Positions 28,224 to 38,201 of a DNA stretch of 51,741 nt are shown here, piece after piece. The stretch comes from Hyphomicrobiales bacterium (GTDB lineage: Bacteria > Pseudomonadota > Alphaproteobacteria > Rhizobiales > Beijerinckiaceae). The notes beneath the pieces are model-generated. The model did not search any database and had not been told where the DNA came from. It was given only the letters and a program-made list of their open reading frames with translations. The position numbers were made by a program, and so were the translations under genes. Every line of letters begins with the position of its first letter. Position 1 is the stretch's first letter. The stretch covers positions 1-51,741 of the forward strand of contig JAIXUP010000050.1 in assembly GCA_027483505.1 (NCBI GenBank). The letters run 5' to 3'.

Positions 28224-28256
28224 AAAATCAAACGCCGTCGGACATGGCCCGACGGC
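28224..28256 (-). terminator. Intrinsic terminator of pgi
   Basis: GCCGTCGG (28234-28241) and CCGACGGC (28249-28256) form a perfect 8-bp stem with a 7-nt loop. On the minus strand it is followed by GTTTGATTTT, a T-rich tail, and it lies 44 bp past the pgi stop. Confidence 0.75.
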
Positions 28257-28299
28257 TGGATCAAATATGCTGGCACAGGGCGATCTTGTCAATGTTCGC

Positions 28300-29937
28300 T
28301 CACGGGTTCGTCTTGAGGCGCTGGAGCCAGCCCAGCAGTCCTTGCGTCGAGCCATCGCGCCCGTCGGTCGATTGCCGCCCCTCGACCATGGCCTGCAGCC
28401 CTGTGGCCAGTTCCTTGCCGAGTTCCACGCCCCATTGGTCGAAGGCATTGATGTTCCAGATCGTGGCTTCGACAAACACGCGGTGTTCGTAAAGGGTGAC
28501 GATCCGGCCGAGCGTGAAGGGGTCGAGCCTGCGGTAGAGCAGCATGGTGGAGGGGCGGTTGCCCGGAAACACGCGGTGCGGTGCGAGCCGCTCGACCTCG
28601 CCCGGAGGCAGGCCACGGGCCGAAAGCTGCGCGCTCGCCTCCTCCAGTGTCCGTCCCAGCATCAGCGCTTCGGCCTGCGCCAGCGCATTGGCGCATAGGA
28701 TGGCATGGTGGTGGGCAAGGTCGGGCTCATGCGCCTCGGCCGCCAGAAGGAATTCCGCGGGAACGGGGTCGGTGCCCTGGTGCAGCAACTGCATGAAGGC
28801 GTGCTGGCCGTTCGTTCCTGGCTCGCCCCAGACCACCGGACCGGTGGGTGCCGCAACCGCCGATCCGTCGAGCTGGACGGCCTTGCCGTTGGATTCCATG
28901 TCGAGTTGCTGCAGATAGGCCGGCAACCGCGCCAGCCGTTGGTCATAGGGCAGCACGGCGCGCGTCGCGTAACCGCAGCCGTTCCGGTGCCAGATGCCGA
29001 CCAGTGCAAGCCAGACCGGCAAGTTCCGTTCGAGCGGCTGCGTGCGGAAATGCTCGTCCATGGCATGCGCCCCGGCCAGGAAGTCCCCGAAGCGCTCCGG
29101 CCCGATGGCGAGCATCAGCGGCAGGCCGACCGCCGACCAGACCGAGTAACGGCCGCCGACCCAATCCCAGAAGCCGAAGATGCGCCCCGGCGGAATGCCG
29201 AAGGCGGCGACCTTGTCGAGCGCTGTGGAGACGGCGCAGAACTGCGCGGCGACCGCAGCCTCGCCAAGGGCGGCCACGATCCAGCGCCGCGCCGACTGCG
29301 CATTGGTCATCGTCTCGATGGTGGTGAAGGTCTTCGAGGCGACGATGACGAGCGTGCGCGCCGGATCGAGGCCCTTCAGCGTGTCCGAAAGATGCGCGCC
29401 GTCGATGTTCGAAATGAAGTGGGCGCGGGGCCCGTCATGGTATGGGCTCAGCGCCAGCGTCGCCATCACCGGCCCGAGATCGGAGCCGCCGATGCCGATG
29501 TTGACCACATCTGTGAAGGGCCTGCCGTCATGCGCGGCAATGGCCCCGGAGCGGACGCCCGCGCAGAACACGCCCATGGCGCCGAGCACGGCCTCGACAT
29601 CCGGCATCACGTTGCGCCCGTCGACCATCACCGGACGGCCCGAGCGATTGCGGAGCGCGGTGTGCAGAACGGCGCGGCCCTCGGTGATGTTGATCGCCGC
29701 CCCCCCCAGCATGGCGTCGCGGCGACCCTCGACATCCGCCGCGCGTGCGATGGCGAGAAGCTGCGTCATCACGGCTGGCGTCAGCATCGTCTTGGAAGCA
29801 TCGAGGAGCAGGTCGCCATCGCTGAGCGAGAATCGCACGAAGCGCTCCGGATCTGCCGCGAACAGCGCGCGCATGGATCGTTTCGCCGCGAGCGCGCCTG
29901 ACCGGCGCAGGTTTCGCCACAGGGCTGCATCGATCAT
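28300..29937 (-). CDS. pgi: Glucose-6-phosphate isomerase
   Basis: Interconverts glucose 6-phosphate and fructose 6-phosphate. The 545-residue protein has the sugar-phosphate site [15 protein letters not shown], the signature [15 protein letters not shown], the second phosphate/serine site [12 protein letters not shown], and the catalytic Glu/His region [15 protein letters not shown]. The length matches the family. It is transcribed alone on the minus strand, with a terminator behind it and a 175-bp divergent region shared with rnd. Confidence 0.96.
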   Translation of the reverse strand: MIDAALWRNLRRSGALAAKRSMRALFAADPERFVRFSLSDGDLLLDASKTMLTPAVMTQLLAIARAADVEGRRDAMLGGAAINITEGRAVLHTALRNRSGRPVMVDGRNVMPDVEAVLGAMGVFCAGVRSGAIAAHDGRPFTDVVNIGIGGSDLGPVMATLALSPYHDGPRAHFISNIDGAHLSDTLKGLDPARTLVIVASKTFTTIETMTNAQSARRWIVAALGEAAVAAQFCAVSTALDKVAAFGIPPGRIFGFWDWVGGRYSVWSAVGLPLMLAIGPERFGDFLAGAHAMDEHFRTQPLERNLPVWLALVGIWHRNGCGYATRAVLPYDQRLARLPAYLQQLDMESNGKAVQLDGSAVAAPTGPVVWGEPGTNGQHAFMQLLHQGTDPVPAEFLLAAEAHEPDLAHHHAILCANALAQAEALMLGRTLEEASAQLSARGLPPGEVERLAPHRVFPGNRPSTMLLYRRLDPFTLGRIVTLYEHRVFVEATIWNINAFDQWGVELGKELATGLQAMVEGRQSTDGRDGSTQGLLGWLQRLKTNP

Positions 29938-30112
29938 CGGGGTTCACTCGCGCAGATTGGAAGCAGGGCAATTCCTGTAGCCCGCAAGCCGCCTCTGCGG
30001 AAGCGGATTCCACTTTGCTGCGACTTGCTCTACATCAGATCCGGTGCGTCCCCGCAGCGCTGCGGCCAGGCCTCCCTCGTTTTCGCCCCATGCCTCCAAG
30101 AAAAGCCCGTTC

Positions 30113-30727
30113 ATGACCATCACGCTGCATCAGGGCGATCTGCCCGCCGGATATGATCCGGGTCCGTCCATCGCGATCGACACGGAGACATTGGGCCTCA
30201 ACCCGCATCGCGACCGGCTGTGCGTCATCCAGCTGTCGCGTGGCGACGGCTCCGCCGAGGTCGTGCAGATCGCCAAGGGTTCAGCGCCGCCCCCGGTGCT
30301 CTGCGCCATCCTCGCCGATCCGTCCGTGCTGAAGATCTTCCACTACGCCCGTTTCGACATCGCCGTGCTGCGGCACAGCTTCGGGGTGGTCACCACGCCG
30401 GTCTACTGCACCAAGATCGCCTCGCGTCTGGTGCGCACCTACACCGACCGGCATGGCCTCAAGGACCTTGTGCGCGAGCTGCTCGGCGTCGAACTCTCGA
30501 AGCAGCAGCAGTCATCGGACTGGGGCGCTGCGGACCTGAGCAAGGAGCAACTGGCCTACGCGGCGTCAGACGTGCTGCACCTTCACCAGCTGAAGGCAAA
30601 GCTCGACGTGCTGCTGGACCGCGAAGGACGCGCGGGAATCGCGAAGGCATGCTATGAATTCCTGCCCACGCGGGCCGAACTCGACCTGCAGGGCTGGCCG
30701 GAGGCGGACATCTTTGCGCATTCTTGA
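30113..30727 (+). CDS. rnd: Ribonuclease D, catalytic domain only
   Basis: A 204-residue DEDDy 3'-5' exonuclease. The metal-binding residues are visible: D23 and E25 in AIDTETLGLN, Asp in HYARFDIAVL, and Tyr/Asp in AYAASDVLHLHQL. It lacks the HRDC domains of full-length RNase D, as is normal for the short alphaproteobacterial form. ATG 30113 begins the conserved sequence. It is first in the block leading to lptC, lptA, lptB and rpoN; the 85-bp gap to lptC allows either shared or separate transcription. Confidence 0.9.
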   Translation: MTITLHQGDLPAGYDPGPSIAIDTETLGLNPHRDRLCVIQLSRGDGSAEVVQIAKGSAPPPVLCAILADPSVLKIFHYARFDIAVLRHSFGVVTTPVYCTKIASRLVRTYTDRHGLKDLVRELLGVELSKQQQSSDWGAADLSKEQLAYAASDVLHLHQLKAKLDVLLDREGRAGIAKACYEFLPTRAELDLQGWPEADIFAHS

Positions 30728-30812
30728 GAGATGGCAGGCATTGTTGTTGCGTTCACGGCTTCGCCGCGTTCGACGTCATGAAATAGCCCAGAGGACTGTC
30801 TAGACCCGCCGC

Positions 30813-31682
30813 ATGACATTTGTGAACATGGCCAACATGACCGTCAGTGTGGATGCGGCGCGCCATGCGCAGCAGGAGCAGCGGCGTGACCAGGCCAGCC
30901 GCGCCTATCGCGCCGCGCGCAGGCACAGCCGGCTGGTGCGGTTTCTCAGGCTGGCCATTCCGCTCGGCGCCGTGCTCAGCTTTGCAGGCTTCATCGTGCT
31001 GCCCTTCATCAATCCCTTTCGCGCTGCCGGCGTGAGCGTCGGGGCCGTCAAGATGGACGGTACGCGCGTGACGATGGAGCAGCCCCGCCTTGCAGGCCAT
31101 CGCAAGGACAACAAGCCCTATGAGGTGACAGCCGTCAGCGCTGTGCAGGACATCCGCATTCCCAACATCATCGAAATGAACGATATGACCGCCCGTCTGG
31201 TGAACACCGATGACAGCGTGCTCAATCTCACCGCGAAGAAGGCGGTCTTTGACAGCCAGAAGGAACAGCTCAAGCTGCGCGACGATGTCCGCCTGCGGAC
31301 GCAGGCCGGACAGGAGGCCTTCCTGAAGTCCGCCGATGTGGACTTCAAGGCCGGAACCGTGACTTCGCGGGAGGCTGTCACCGTGCGTCTTCCGGACATG
31401 AGCGTCTCGGCCGACGGTCTCGAGGTGGTCGACAACGGCGCGCAGATCGCCTTCGTTGGCCGGGTGTCCGCGCTGATCGACGACAAGGACAGCGCCAGAG
31501 CCGCTGCAGCCTTGCCTGCTACGCCCGGGGCCGCGCCGCCGCCCGCCCCTGCGCCTGTCCCCTCTTCCGCCGCGTCCATCCAGCCCGGCCCGGTTACAGC
31601 GTCGCCCGCCGTCAGCGTGCGCGGGGCGACGGTGATCGACCCGGCCACCGGCCGCGCTGTTCCCGCGCGTCCCGCTCCGTGA
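30813..31682 (+). CDS. lptC: LPS export ABC transporter periplasmic protein LptC
   Basis: LptC is the inner-membrane bitopic part of the bridge that carries LPS outward. The 289-residue protein has a basic cytoplasmic N-terminus, one transmembrane helix (FLRLAIPLGAVLSFAGFIVL) and the LptC/OstA-like beta domain (YEVTAVSAVQDIRIPNIIEM, LNLTAKKAVFDSQKEQLKL, VDFKAGTVTSREAVTVRLPD). It ends with an Ala/Pro-rich tail of about 60 residues. Its stop codon overlaps a GTG of the next gene. Sequence conservation in this family is low, so the call rests on topology, the repeat pattern and the lptA-lptB neighbours. Confidence 0.87.
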   Translation: MTFVNMANMTVSVDAARHAQQEQRRDQASRAYRAARRHSRLVRFLRLAIPLGAVLSFAGFIVLPFINPFRAAGVSVGAVKMDGTRVTMEQPRLAGHRKDNKPYEVTAVSAVQDIRIPNIIEMNDMTARLVNTDDSVLNLTAKKAVFDSQKEQLKLRDDVRLRTQAGQEAFLKSADVDFKAGTVTSREAVTVRLPDMSVSADGLEVVDNGAQIAFVGRVSALIDDKDSARAAAALPATPGAAPPPAPAPVPSSAASIQPGPVTASPAVSVRGATVIDPATGRAVPARPAP

Positions 31683-31696
31683 AGGATTTCCAGAAC

Positions 31697-32362
31697 ATGG
31701 TCTTGCGCAATCTTTGCTGTGCCCTTGGGCTGTCCCTGGTCGTCATGCCCGGCGTCGCCTTGGCCCAGTCCGCCCGGCCGGGGGGTGCCACGCCCACCAA
31801 CGCGCCGTTGACCAGCCTCGGCAGCAATTCCAAGGACCCGATCAAGATCGATGCCGACCGGCTTGATGTCCTCGACAAGGAGAGCAAGGCGGTGTTCGCC
31901 GGCAATGTCGTGGCCGTGCAGGGAAAGACGACCATGCGGTGCTCGAAGATGACGATCTTCTACGACAGTCGCGGCCAGACGGCCGCCGGCGCCACCACGT
32001 CCCGCACGCCGAGGCCCCAGCCGGCGGCTTCGCCCGCCAGCGTAGGCGGCGATGGCGGTATCAAGCGCCTCGAATGCGACGGGCCTGTCACGGTCACATC
32101 CGAGGAGCAGGTCGCCACCAGCCAGAAGGCGGTGTTCGACCGGGAGAAGGATCTGGTGGTCATGACCGGCGACGTCGCGCTCGCCAAGGGGCCAAATGTG
32201 ACGCGCGGCGAGCGGCTGGTCTACAACACCAAGACTGGCATCGCCAATTTCGATGGCGGCCGGGTGCGCGGCTTCTTCGTGCCGGGATCGGCCGAGCCGC
32301 CCGGCGCGGCAGCGCCGGCAAAGCCTGCGCGTCCTGGCCAGCCAGGCTCAGCCACCAATTGA
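31697..32362 (+). CDS. lptA: LPS transport periplasmic protein LptA (OstA-like)
   Basis: A 221-residue exported protein with a signal peptide (VLRNLCCALGLSLVV, ending ALAQ) and OstA beta repeats: PIKIDADRLDVLDKESKAVF, GNVVAVQGKTTMRCSKMTIF, and DVALAKGPNVTRGERLVYNT. It forms the periplasmic bridge for LPS. A Thr/Pro/Ala-rich insertion (about 97-125) separates the repeats, and the C-terminal tail is Ala/Pro rich. I prefer ATG 31697, 10 bp after GAAGGA; a GTG at 31679 overlapping the lptC stop is possible. Confidence 0.9.
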   Translation: MVLRNLCCALGLSLVVMPGVALAQSARPGGATPTNAPLTSLGSNSKDPIKIDADRLDVLDKESKAVFAGNVVAVQGKTTMRCSKMTIFYDSRGQTAAGATTSRTPRPQPAASPASVGGDGGIKRLECDGPVTVTSEEQVATSQKAVFDREKDLVVMTGDVALAKGPNVTRGERLVYNTKTGIANFDGGRVRGFFVPGSAEPPGAAAPAKPARPGQPGSATN

Positions 32363-32417
32363 CGGCATGCCGGTCCATGCGGATATGTGAGTCCCGGCAG
32401 GCAGGGGCATCGTCGAC

Positions 32418-33371
32418 GTGAAGTTTCCATTCAGCTTCGGCAGGACGCGGGCTGCGGTTCCCGCTGTGCCATCCTTGCCCGTCCAGGTGGCGCGGCCGGA
32501 CAGCGCGGCCCTTGCCGCAGCAGACCAGCTGCGCGAACTGCTGGCCGAGGAAGCGGAGCGCCAGGCCGCTGCTGTCGCGCCGGCCGCGGCTGACAGGCAT
32601 GTCGCAGCCGCCCAGACCAAGTCCCAGGCCCTCAACGCCACCGGCGGCGTCGGCGTCCTGTCGGTGACGGGCCTGCGCAAGAGCTACCGCGGGCGGACGG
32701 TGGTCAACGATGCCGGCCTCAATGTCCGCAACGGCGAGGCGGTCGGCCTGCTGGGTCCGAACGGGGCCGGCAAGACCACGATCTTTTACATGATCACGGG
32801 CCTCGTCTCGGCGGACCAGGGCCGCATCACCCTTGACGGCAATGACATCACGCACCTGCCCATGTATCGCCGCGCGCGCCTTGGGATCGGCTATCTGCCG
32901 CAGGAGCAGTCGATCTTTCGCGGCCTGACCGTCGAGGACAACATCCGCGCCGTTCTTGAGGTCGTCGAGCCGAACCGCAAGCGGCGCGAGGCGGAACTCG
33001 ACGCGCTGCTGGACGAGTTCAAGATCACGCGCCTGCGCAAGGCGCCCTCGATCGCCCTCTCGGGCGGCGAACGCCGGCGCTGCGAGATCGCCCGCTCGCT
33101 GGCGGCGCGACCGTCCTTCGTCCTGCTTGATGAACCCTTCGCAGGCATCGACCCGATTGCGGTCGGGGACATCCAGGCCCTGGTGCGCCAGCTTACCGAT
33201 CGCGGCATCGGCGTGCTGATCACGGACCATAACGTGCGTGAGACGCTCGGGCTCGTCGACAGGGCCTACATTATCCATTCCGGCCGCGTTCTGACCGAGG
33301 GCAGCCCGGACGACATCGTCTCCAACGCCGATGTGCGACGCGTCTATCTCGGCGAGGATTTCCGGCTCTGA
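32418..33371 (+). CDS. lptB: LPS export ABC transporter ATP-binding protein LptB, N-terminally extended
   Basis: The ATPase that powers LPS extraction. The 317-residue protein has Walker A GPNGAGKT (113-120), Q-loop LPQEQSIF (160-167), signature LSGGERRR (from 214), Walker B VLLDEPFAGIDP (from 235) and H-loop ITDHNVRET. The typical LptB is about 240 residues; here some 75 Ala-rich residues precede the ATPase core, including a likely helix (ALAAADQLRELLAEEAERQA). The GTG start at 32418 is supported by the open frame and the absence of a better start before the core. The partner permeases LptF and LptG are not in the window. Confidence 0.93.
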   Translation: MKFPFSFGRTRAAVPAVPSLPVQVARPDSAALAAADQLRELLAEEAERQAAAVAPAAADRHVAAAQTKSQALNATGGVGVLSVTGLRKSYRGRTVVNDAGLNVRNGEAVGLLGPNGAGKTTIFYMITGLVSADQGRITLDGNDITHLPMYRRARLGIGYLPQEQSIFRGLTVEDNIRAVLEVVEPNRKRREAELDALLDEFKITRLRKAPSIALSGGERRRCEIARSLAARPSFVLLDEPFAGIDPIAVGDIQALVRQLTDRGIGVLITDHNVRETLGLVDRAYIIHSGRVLTEGSPDDIVSNADVRRVYLGEDFRL

Positions 33372-33439
33372 AGCCGGCCGTATGGCGGCCGCGCCTGTCA
33401 ACGCGGCATTAAGCACATTGTTTTTGTGCCGATCTTCCT

Positions 33440-33468
33440 TTGACCTTCGCCCCCTGGAGTCATAGGTT
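33440..33468 (+). promoter_or_regulatory. Candidate sigma-70 promoter of rpoN
   Basis: TTGACC (33440-33445), a 17-bp spacer and TAGGTT (33463-33468) match the -35 box well and the -10 box partly. Transcription would begin near 33475, giving a leader of about 67 nt before the rpoN ATG. Confidence 0.4.
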
Positions 33469-33541
33469 CTTAAGGCAAGGCAAGTTTCATGCCGACCGGA
33501 TATCGGCACGAATCAGCGCGCTGAAGGACTGACAGGGCTCG

Positions 33542-35122
33542 ATGGGTATTTCCGCCAAGCTTGAGATGAGGCAGGGGCAATCCCTTGTAATGACGCCGCA
33601 GCTCCTGCAGGCGATCAAGCTGCTGCAGCTGTCCCATCTCGATCTGCAGACCTTCGTGGACGCCGAACTCGAACGCAATCCGCTGTTGGAGCGGGCCGAT
33701 GGCGATGACGGTCCGGACATCGGCGAGCGTGAGCGGGGCCAGGACGAGTTCAGCGAGGGTCCATCCGCCCAGGCCGACGGATCGACCGATGACGGTGGTC
33801 AGGGCGAGTGGCTCGGAACCGAACTGGCGACGGGGCGCGAGAGCCTGGAGCAGGACCTCGGAACCCGTCTCGACAATGTCTTTCCGGATGATCTGCCGCA
33901 GGCGGCGCGGCATGAACGGACCGCCGAGGACATGCTTCCGGTCATGGGCGGGGGGGCGGTCAGCAGCGGCGGCTCGGCCAGTTTTGACGATGATCTGCCG
34001 GGCCTCGAGGAAACGCTGGCGGTTGAGCAGGACCTCCATACCGTTCTGGTCGAGCAGCTTGATGTCGCCACCACGGACCCGGCAGAGCGCCTTCTGGGCC
34101 GCCAGTTGATCGACGCGATCAATGAGGCCGGCTACTTCGCCGACGACCTCGCTGAAATGGCCGAGCGCCTTGGCGTCACGTTGGCGCGGTTGGAGGACCT
34201 GCTCGCGCTGATCCAGACCTTCGAGCCGAGCGGCATCGGCGCGCGCGACGTGGCCGAGTGCCTGACCATCCAGCTGAAGGACAAGAACAGGTTCGATCCG
34301 GCGATGGCGGCGCTGGTGGCCAACCTGCCCTTGCTGGCGAAGCGGGATCTGGCCCAGCTCAGGCGGATCTGCGGGGTCGACGATGAGGATCTGACCGAGA
34401 TGATCGCCGAAATCCGGCAGCTTGACCCCAAACCCGGCCGCGGCTTCGGCAGCTCCGCCGTCCAGTCGATCACGCCGGATGTCATCATCCGCGCTGCGCC
34501 GGACGGCTCCTGGCTGATCGACCTCAACCCGGATACGCTGCCGCGCGTGCTGGTCAACCAGACCTATCACGCCCGTGTCAGCAAGGCCGCCCGCAGCGAC
34601 ACGGAAAAGGCCTTCATCGCTGATTGCCTGCAGACGGCCAACTGGCTGACGCGCAGCCTCGAACAACGCGCCCGGACAATCCTGAAGGTCGCGAGCGAGA
34701 TCGTGCGCCAGCAGGACGCCTTCTTCGCCTATGGCGTCGAGCATCTGCGGCCGCTCAACCTGAAGACCGTGGCGGACGCCATCGCCATGCATGAATCGAC
34801 GGTTTCGCGCGTCACCTCGAACAAGTACCTGATCAGCCCGCGCGGCCTGTTCGAGATGAAGTACTTCTTCACCGCCTCGATCGCCAGCACCAGCTATGGC
34901 GAGGCGCATTCCGCCGAGGCCGTGCGCCATCGGATCAAGTCGATGATCGATGGCGAAGCTGCCCGCGATGTGCTTTCCGATGATGCCATCGTCGTCAAGC
35001 TGCGCGATCAAGGTATTGATATTGCACGCAGAACCGTCGCAAAATACCGCGAGGCCCTCGGCATCGGCTCGTCGATGGAGCGCCGTCGCGAAAAGCTCCA
35101 GGGCGGCGCGCGCGCGCGCTGA
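33542..35122 (+). CDS. rpoN: RNA polymerase sigma-54 factor
   Basis: Sigma-54 directs polymerase to -24/-12 promoters and needs activator ATPases. The 526-residue protein starts with the Gln/Leu-rich region I (LVMTPQLLQAIKLLQLSHLD), which binds activators, followed by an acidic linker (about 50-100), the core-binding region and the DNA-binding C-terminus ending in the RpoN box ARRTVAKYRE (495-504). The helix-turn-helix MHESTVSRVTSNKYL is present. It is followed by hpf and ptsN, the classic proteobacterial rpoN cluster. Confidence 0.97.
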   Translation: MGISAKLEMRQGQSLVMTPQLLQAIKLLQLSHLDLQTFVDAELERNPLLERADGDDGPDIGERERGQDEFSEGPSAQADGSTDDGGQGEWLGTELATGRESLEQDLGTRLDNVFPDDLPQAARHERTAEDMLPVMGGGAVSSGGSASFDDDLPGLEETLAVEQDLHTVLVEQLDVATTDPAERLLGRQLIDAINEAGYFADDLAEMAERLGVTLARLEDLLALIQTFEPSGIGARDVAECLTIQLKDKNRFDPAMAALVANLPLLAKRDLAQLRRICGVDDEDLTEMIAEIRQLDPKPGRGFGSSAVQSITPDVIIRAAPDGSWLIDLNPDTLPRVLVNQTYHARVSKAARSDTEKAFIADCLQTANWLTRSLEQRARTILKVASEIVRQQDAFFAYGVEHLRPLNLKTVADAIAMHESTVSRVTSNKYLISPRGLFEMKYFFTASIASTSYGEAHSAEAVRHRIKSMIDGEAARDVLSDDAIVVKLRDQGIDIARRTVAKYREALGIGSSMERRREKLQGGARAR

Positions 35123-35309
35123 TGCCGCCGCGCCGGACAGGGTCAGTGAGCCTGCCCGTCCGGCCCCGGAATGCGTTGACAGGACCCGGGGAAAGGACCA
35201 CCTTCAGGTTGCACGACGCGGTAGGATGGCTCCATTCCGGACCATCTTCGACGTCGGCGGCTGGGCTTGTCCGTCCCGGACAGGCCTGCTGAACTTCGGA
35301 GGAGAAAGC

Positions 35310-35900
35310 ATGGGTCTGCGTGTCTCTGGCAAGAACCTTGATGTTGGCGAAGCAATCCGTTCGCAGGCGGAACAAAGGGTCGGATCGGCACTCGGAAAGT
35401 ACTACGAAGGCAGTTACAACGGCCATGTGACGGTCGCGAAGGACGGTACCGGGTTTCGCAGCGACGCGGTGCTTCACCTGTCCTCGGGCATGACGCTCGA
35501 AGCCTCGGGCAGTGCCCATGATGCCTATCAGAGCCTCGACAAGATGGTCGAACGCATGGAAAAGCGTTTGCGGCGCTACAAGCGCAGGCTGAAGGACCAT
35601 TCCGGCAACGCCCATGACCGCCGGGTTCTGATGCAGATCCCGTCCTATGTTATCGAAGCCCCTGACGAGGATGTCGAGGAGGACATCACGCCTCAGGCTT
35701 CAGGCGCCCATCCGGCGATCGTCGCCGAATCGACCAGGTCGCTGCATGACCTGAGCGTCAGCGACGCTGTCTCCGAGCTGGACCTGACCGGGTCACCCGT
35801 CCTCGTGTTCAGAAATGCTGGCAATGGCCGCGTGAACATCGTTTATCGACGCCGCGACGGCAATATCGGGTGGATTGATCCGCCGACGTCCTTGTCTTGA
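35310..35900 (+). CDS. hpf: Ribosome hibernation promoting factor, long form
   Basis: A 196-residue long HPF that silences ribosomes in stationary phase or starvation. The N-terminal domain (about 1-105) has the beta-alpha-beta fold with the basic helix DKMVERMEKRLRRYKRRLKDH, and the C-terminal domain (about 138-196, GSPVLVFRNAGNGRVNIVYR) provides the dimerisation surface that pairs 70S ribosomes into 100S. ATG 35310 follows GGAGGAG. The 187-bp gap behind rpoN may hold its own promoter. Confidence 0.94.
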   Translation: MGLRVSGKNLDVGEAIRSQAEQRVGSALGKYYEGSYNGHVTVAKDGTGFRSDAVLHLSSGMTLEASGSAHDAYQSLDKMVERMEKRLRRYKRRLKDHSGNAHDRRVLMQIPSYVIEAPDEDVEEDITPQASGAHPAIVAESTRSLHDLSVSDAVSELDLTGSPVLVFRNAGNGRVNIVYRRRDGNIGWIDPPTSLS

Positions 35901-35974
35901 CAGCCTGAATGGATTTAAAGAGCGTCAAGGCTGGGGCTTGGTCCCGGCACGCTTGATGCATATGTCGGATCACC

Positions 35975-36436
35975 ATGCTGCTTCATGATCTTCTCACGCC
36001 CGATTCCGTCATTGCTCCGTTGAAAGCCAACGGCAAGAAGCAGGCGCTGCAGGACATTGCCCAGCGGGCGGCGGCGATCACCGGTCTGAGCGAGCGCGAG
36101 ATTTTCGAAACCCTGCTGCAGCGCGAGCGGCTGGGCTCGACCGGCATCGGCGATGGCATCGCCATACCCCACGGCCGCTCCGCCAGGCTTGATCGCTTGC
36201 GCGGCCTGTTTGTCCGCCTCGAGAAGCCGATCGATTTCGAAGCGCTCGATGGCCAGCCCGTCGACATCCTGTTCGTTCTGCTCGCGCCCGAGGGCGCTGG
36301 TGCCGATCACCTGAAGGCGCTGGCCCGCGTCGCCCGTGTCCTGCGCGACCGTTCCACGCTAGAGCGCATCCGCCGCGCCCATGACGCCAGCGCGGTCTTC
36401 GCGATCCTCACCGAAAGCACGGCCCAGGCCGCCTGA
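35975..36436 (+). CDS. ptsN: PTS IIA-like nitrogen regulatory protein PtsN
   Basis: A 153-residue EIIA-Ntr protein, the output of the nitrogen phosphotransferase relay. The phosphorylated histidine is H66 in GIAIPHGRSARL, and the family motif LLQRERLGSTGIGDGIA precedes it. It usually controls potassium transport and stress responses through its phosphorylation state, and it is co-located with rpoN and hpf as in most proteobacteria. The kinase and carrier (PtsP, NPr) are not in the window. Confidence 0.95.
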   Translation: MLLHDLLTPDSVIAPLKANGKKQALQDIAQRAAAITGLSEREIFETLLQRERLGSTGIGDGIAIPHGRSARLDRLRGLFVRLEKPIDFEALDGQPVDILFVLLAPEGAGADHLKALARVARVLRDRSTLERIRRAHDASAVFAILTESTAQAA

Positions 36437-36566
36437 CGCCTGTCACGTGGCCGCGCCTCGCCGCCTAAGGCTTATGGCGGACTTGGAAAGAGCGCTGGCG
36501 GGGGCTAAGGAGCGATGCCCCGCTTGAAAGGCTGGATGCCGACGGCGGCCTGCCCGGAGATTGCTC

Positions 36567-38195
36567 ATGCCGACCGCGCCCACCACGCTCTTTCCCCTCG
36601 GGGCCGACCCGACTCCCTTCCGCAAGCTCACCGACCAGGGCGTGCGTGTCGAGAAACTGGGCAGCCACGAGGTGCTGATGGTTGATTCGGAGGCACTGCG
36701 CCTACTGGCGGAAACAGCCTTCATCGACATCAACCACCTGCTTCGCCCGGCCCATCTCAGGCAGCTGGCCGCAATCCTCGATGATCCGGAAGCCACGTCC
36801 AACGACAAGTTCGTCGCCTACGACCTGCTCAAGAACGCCAACATCTCCGCCGGCGGTGTGCTGCCGATGTGCCAGGACACGGGCACGGCCATCGTCATGG
36901 GCAAGAAGGGCCGTCTGGTCTGGACGGACGGGACGGACGAGGGCGCCATCGGGCAGGGCGTTCTCGACGCCTACTTCAAGCGCAACCTGCGCTATTCGCA
37001 ACTGGCGCCGATCTCGATGTTCGAGGAGCGCAACACCAGGAGCAATCTGCCGGCGCAGATCGAACTGTATGCCGAAGGCGAGGGCTTTGATCCGCACGCC
37101 TACAAGTTTCTCTACATCGCCAAGGGCGGCGGCTCGGCCAACAAGAGCCTGCTCTTTCAGGGCACGCCGTCGCTGCTGACCCATGACCGGATGATGGCCT
37201 TCCTGAAGGAGAAGATCCTCACCCTCGGCACGGCGGCCTGCCCGCCCTATCACCTGTCGATCGTCATTGGCGGGCTGTCGGCCGAGCAGACCATGAAGAC
37301 GGTCAAGCTGGCCTCCACCAAGTATCTCGATCATCTGCCCACGCAAGGCTCGGAGGCGGCGCATGCTTTCCGGGATCTCGCCATGGAGGCGGAGGTCCAC
37401 AAGCTGACGCAGGCGCTCGGCGTCGGCGCGCAGTTCGGCGGCAAGTATTTCTGCCACGATGTCCGGGTCATCCGCCTGCCGCGCCATGGCGCCAGCCTGC
37501 CCATCGGCATCGGCGTGTCGTGCTCGGCGGATCGCCAGGCGGTCGGCAAGATCACGCCGTCAGGCATCTATCTCGAAGAACTCGAGCGCAATCCGGCCCG
37601 CTTCATGCCGGACGTCGACGAGGCGACGCTAGGCGGTCCGGTGGTCGACATCGATCTCGCCTGCCCCATGCCGGAGATTCTGGCGACCCTGTCGCAGTAT
37701 CCCGTCAAGACACGCCTGTCGCTGACCGGCACCATCATCGTGGCGCGCGACCTTGCCCATGCCAAGATCAGGGAACGGCTCGAAAACGGCGCCCCGATGC
37801 CGGACTACTTCAAGCATCACCCGATCTATTACGCCGGCCCGGCCAAGACGCCCGAAGGCATGGCCTCGGGCTCGTTCGGTCCGACGACGGCCGGGCGCAT
37901 GGACTCCTATGTCGACCAGTTCCAGGCCTTTGGCGGCTCGATGATCATGCTCGCCAAGGGCAACCGCTCGAAAGCGGTGCGCGATGCCTGCCAGCAGCAC
38001 GGCGGTTTCTACCTCGGCTCGATCGGCGGGCCGGCCGCCCGCCTCGCGCAGGACTGCATCACCAAGGTCGAGGTGCTGGACTACCCGGAACTGGGCATGG
38101 AGGCGATCTGGAAGATCGAGGTCAAGAATTTCCCGGCCTTCATCGTGATCGATGACAAGGGCAATGACTTCTTCAAGGAGCTCAACCTCGGGTGA
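36567..38195 (+). CDS. Fumarate hydratase class I (iron-sulphur)
   Basis: A 542-residue class I fumarase converting fumarate to malate in the TCA cycle. The three [4Fe-4S] ligands fall at C102 ([10 protein letters not shown]), C225 ([11 protein letters not shown]) and C319 (GVSCSADRQ), almost the same numbers as in E. coli FumA. Both the N-terminal and C-terminal fumarase domains are present in one chain, as in the single-subunit type. ATG 36567 follows GGAGA; an in-frame TTG lies at 36561. It is convergent with mutM, 6 bp apart, and has no operon partner. Confidence 0.94.
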   Translation: MPTAPTTLFPLGADPTPFRKLTDQGVRVEKLGSHEVLMVDSEALRLLAETAFIDINHLLRPAHLRQLAAILDDPEATSNDKFVAYDLLKNANISAGGVLPMCQDTGTAIVMGKKGRLVWTDGTDEGAIGQGVLDAYFKRNLRYSQLAPISMFEERNTRSNLPAQIELYAEGEGFDPHAYKFLYIAKGGGSANKSLLFQGTPSLLTHDRMMAFLKEKILTLGTAACPPYHLSIVIGGLSAEQTMKTVKLASTKYLDHLPTQGSEAAHAFRDLAMEAEVHKLTQALGVGAQFGGKYFCHDVRVIRLPRHGASLPIGIGVSCSADRQAVGKITPSGIYLEELERNPARFMPDVDEATLGGPVVDIDLACPMPEILATLSQYPVKTRLSLTGTIIVARDLAHAKIRERLENGAPMPDYFKHHPIYYAGPAKTPEGMASGSFGPTTAGRMDSYVDQFQAFGGSMIMLAKGNRSKAVRDACQQHGGFYLGSIGGPAARLAQDCITKVEVLDYPELGMEAIWKIEVKNFPAFIVIDDKGNDFFKELNLG

Positions 38196-38201
38196 GCGCC
38201 A

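Noticed and set aside
28273..28295. TGGCAC followed by TTGT upstream of argD, resembling a sigma-54 promoter
   Set aside because: The distance between the GG and GC elements is about four bases too long for a -24/-12 promoter.
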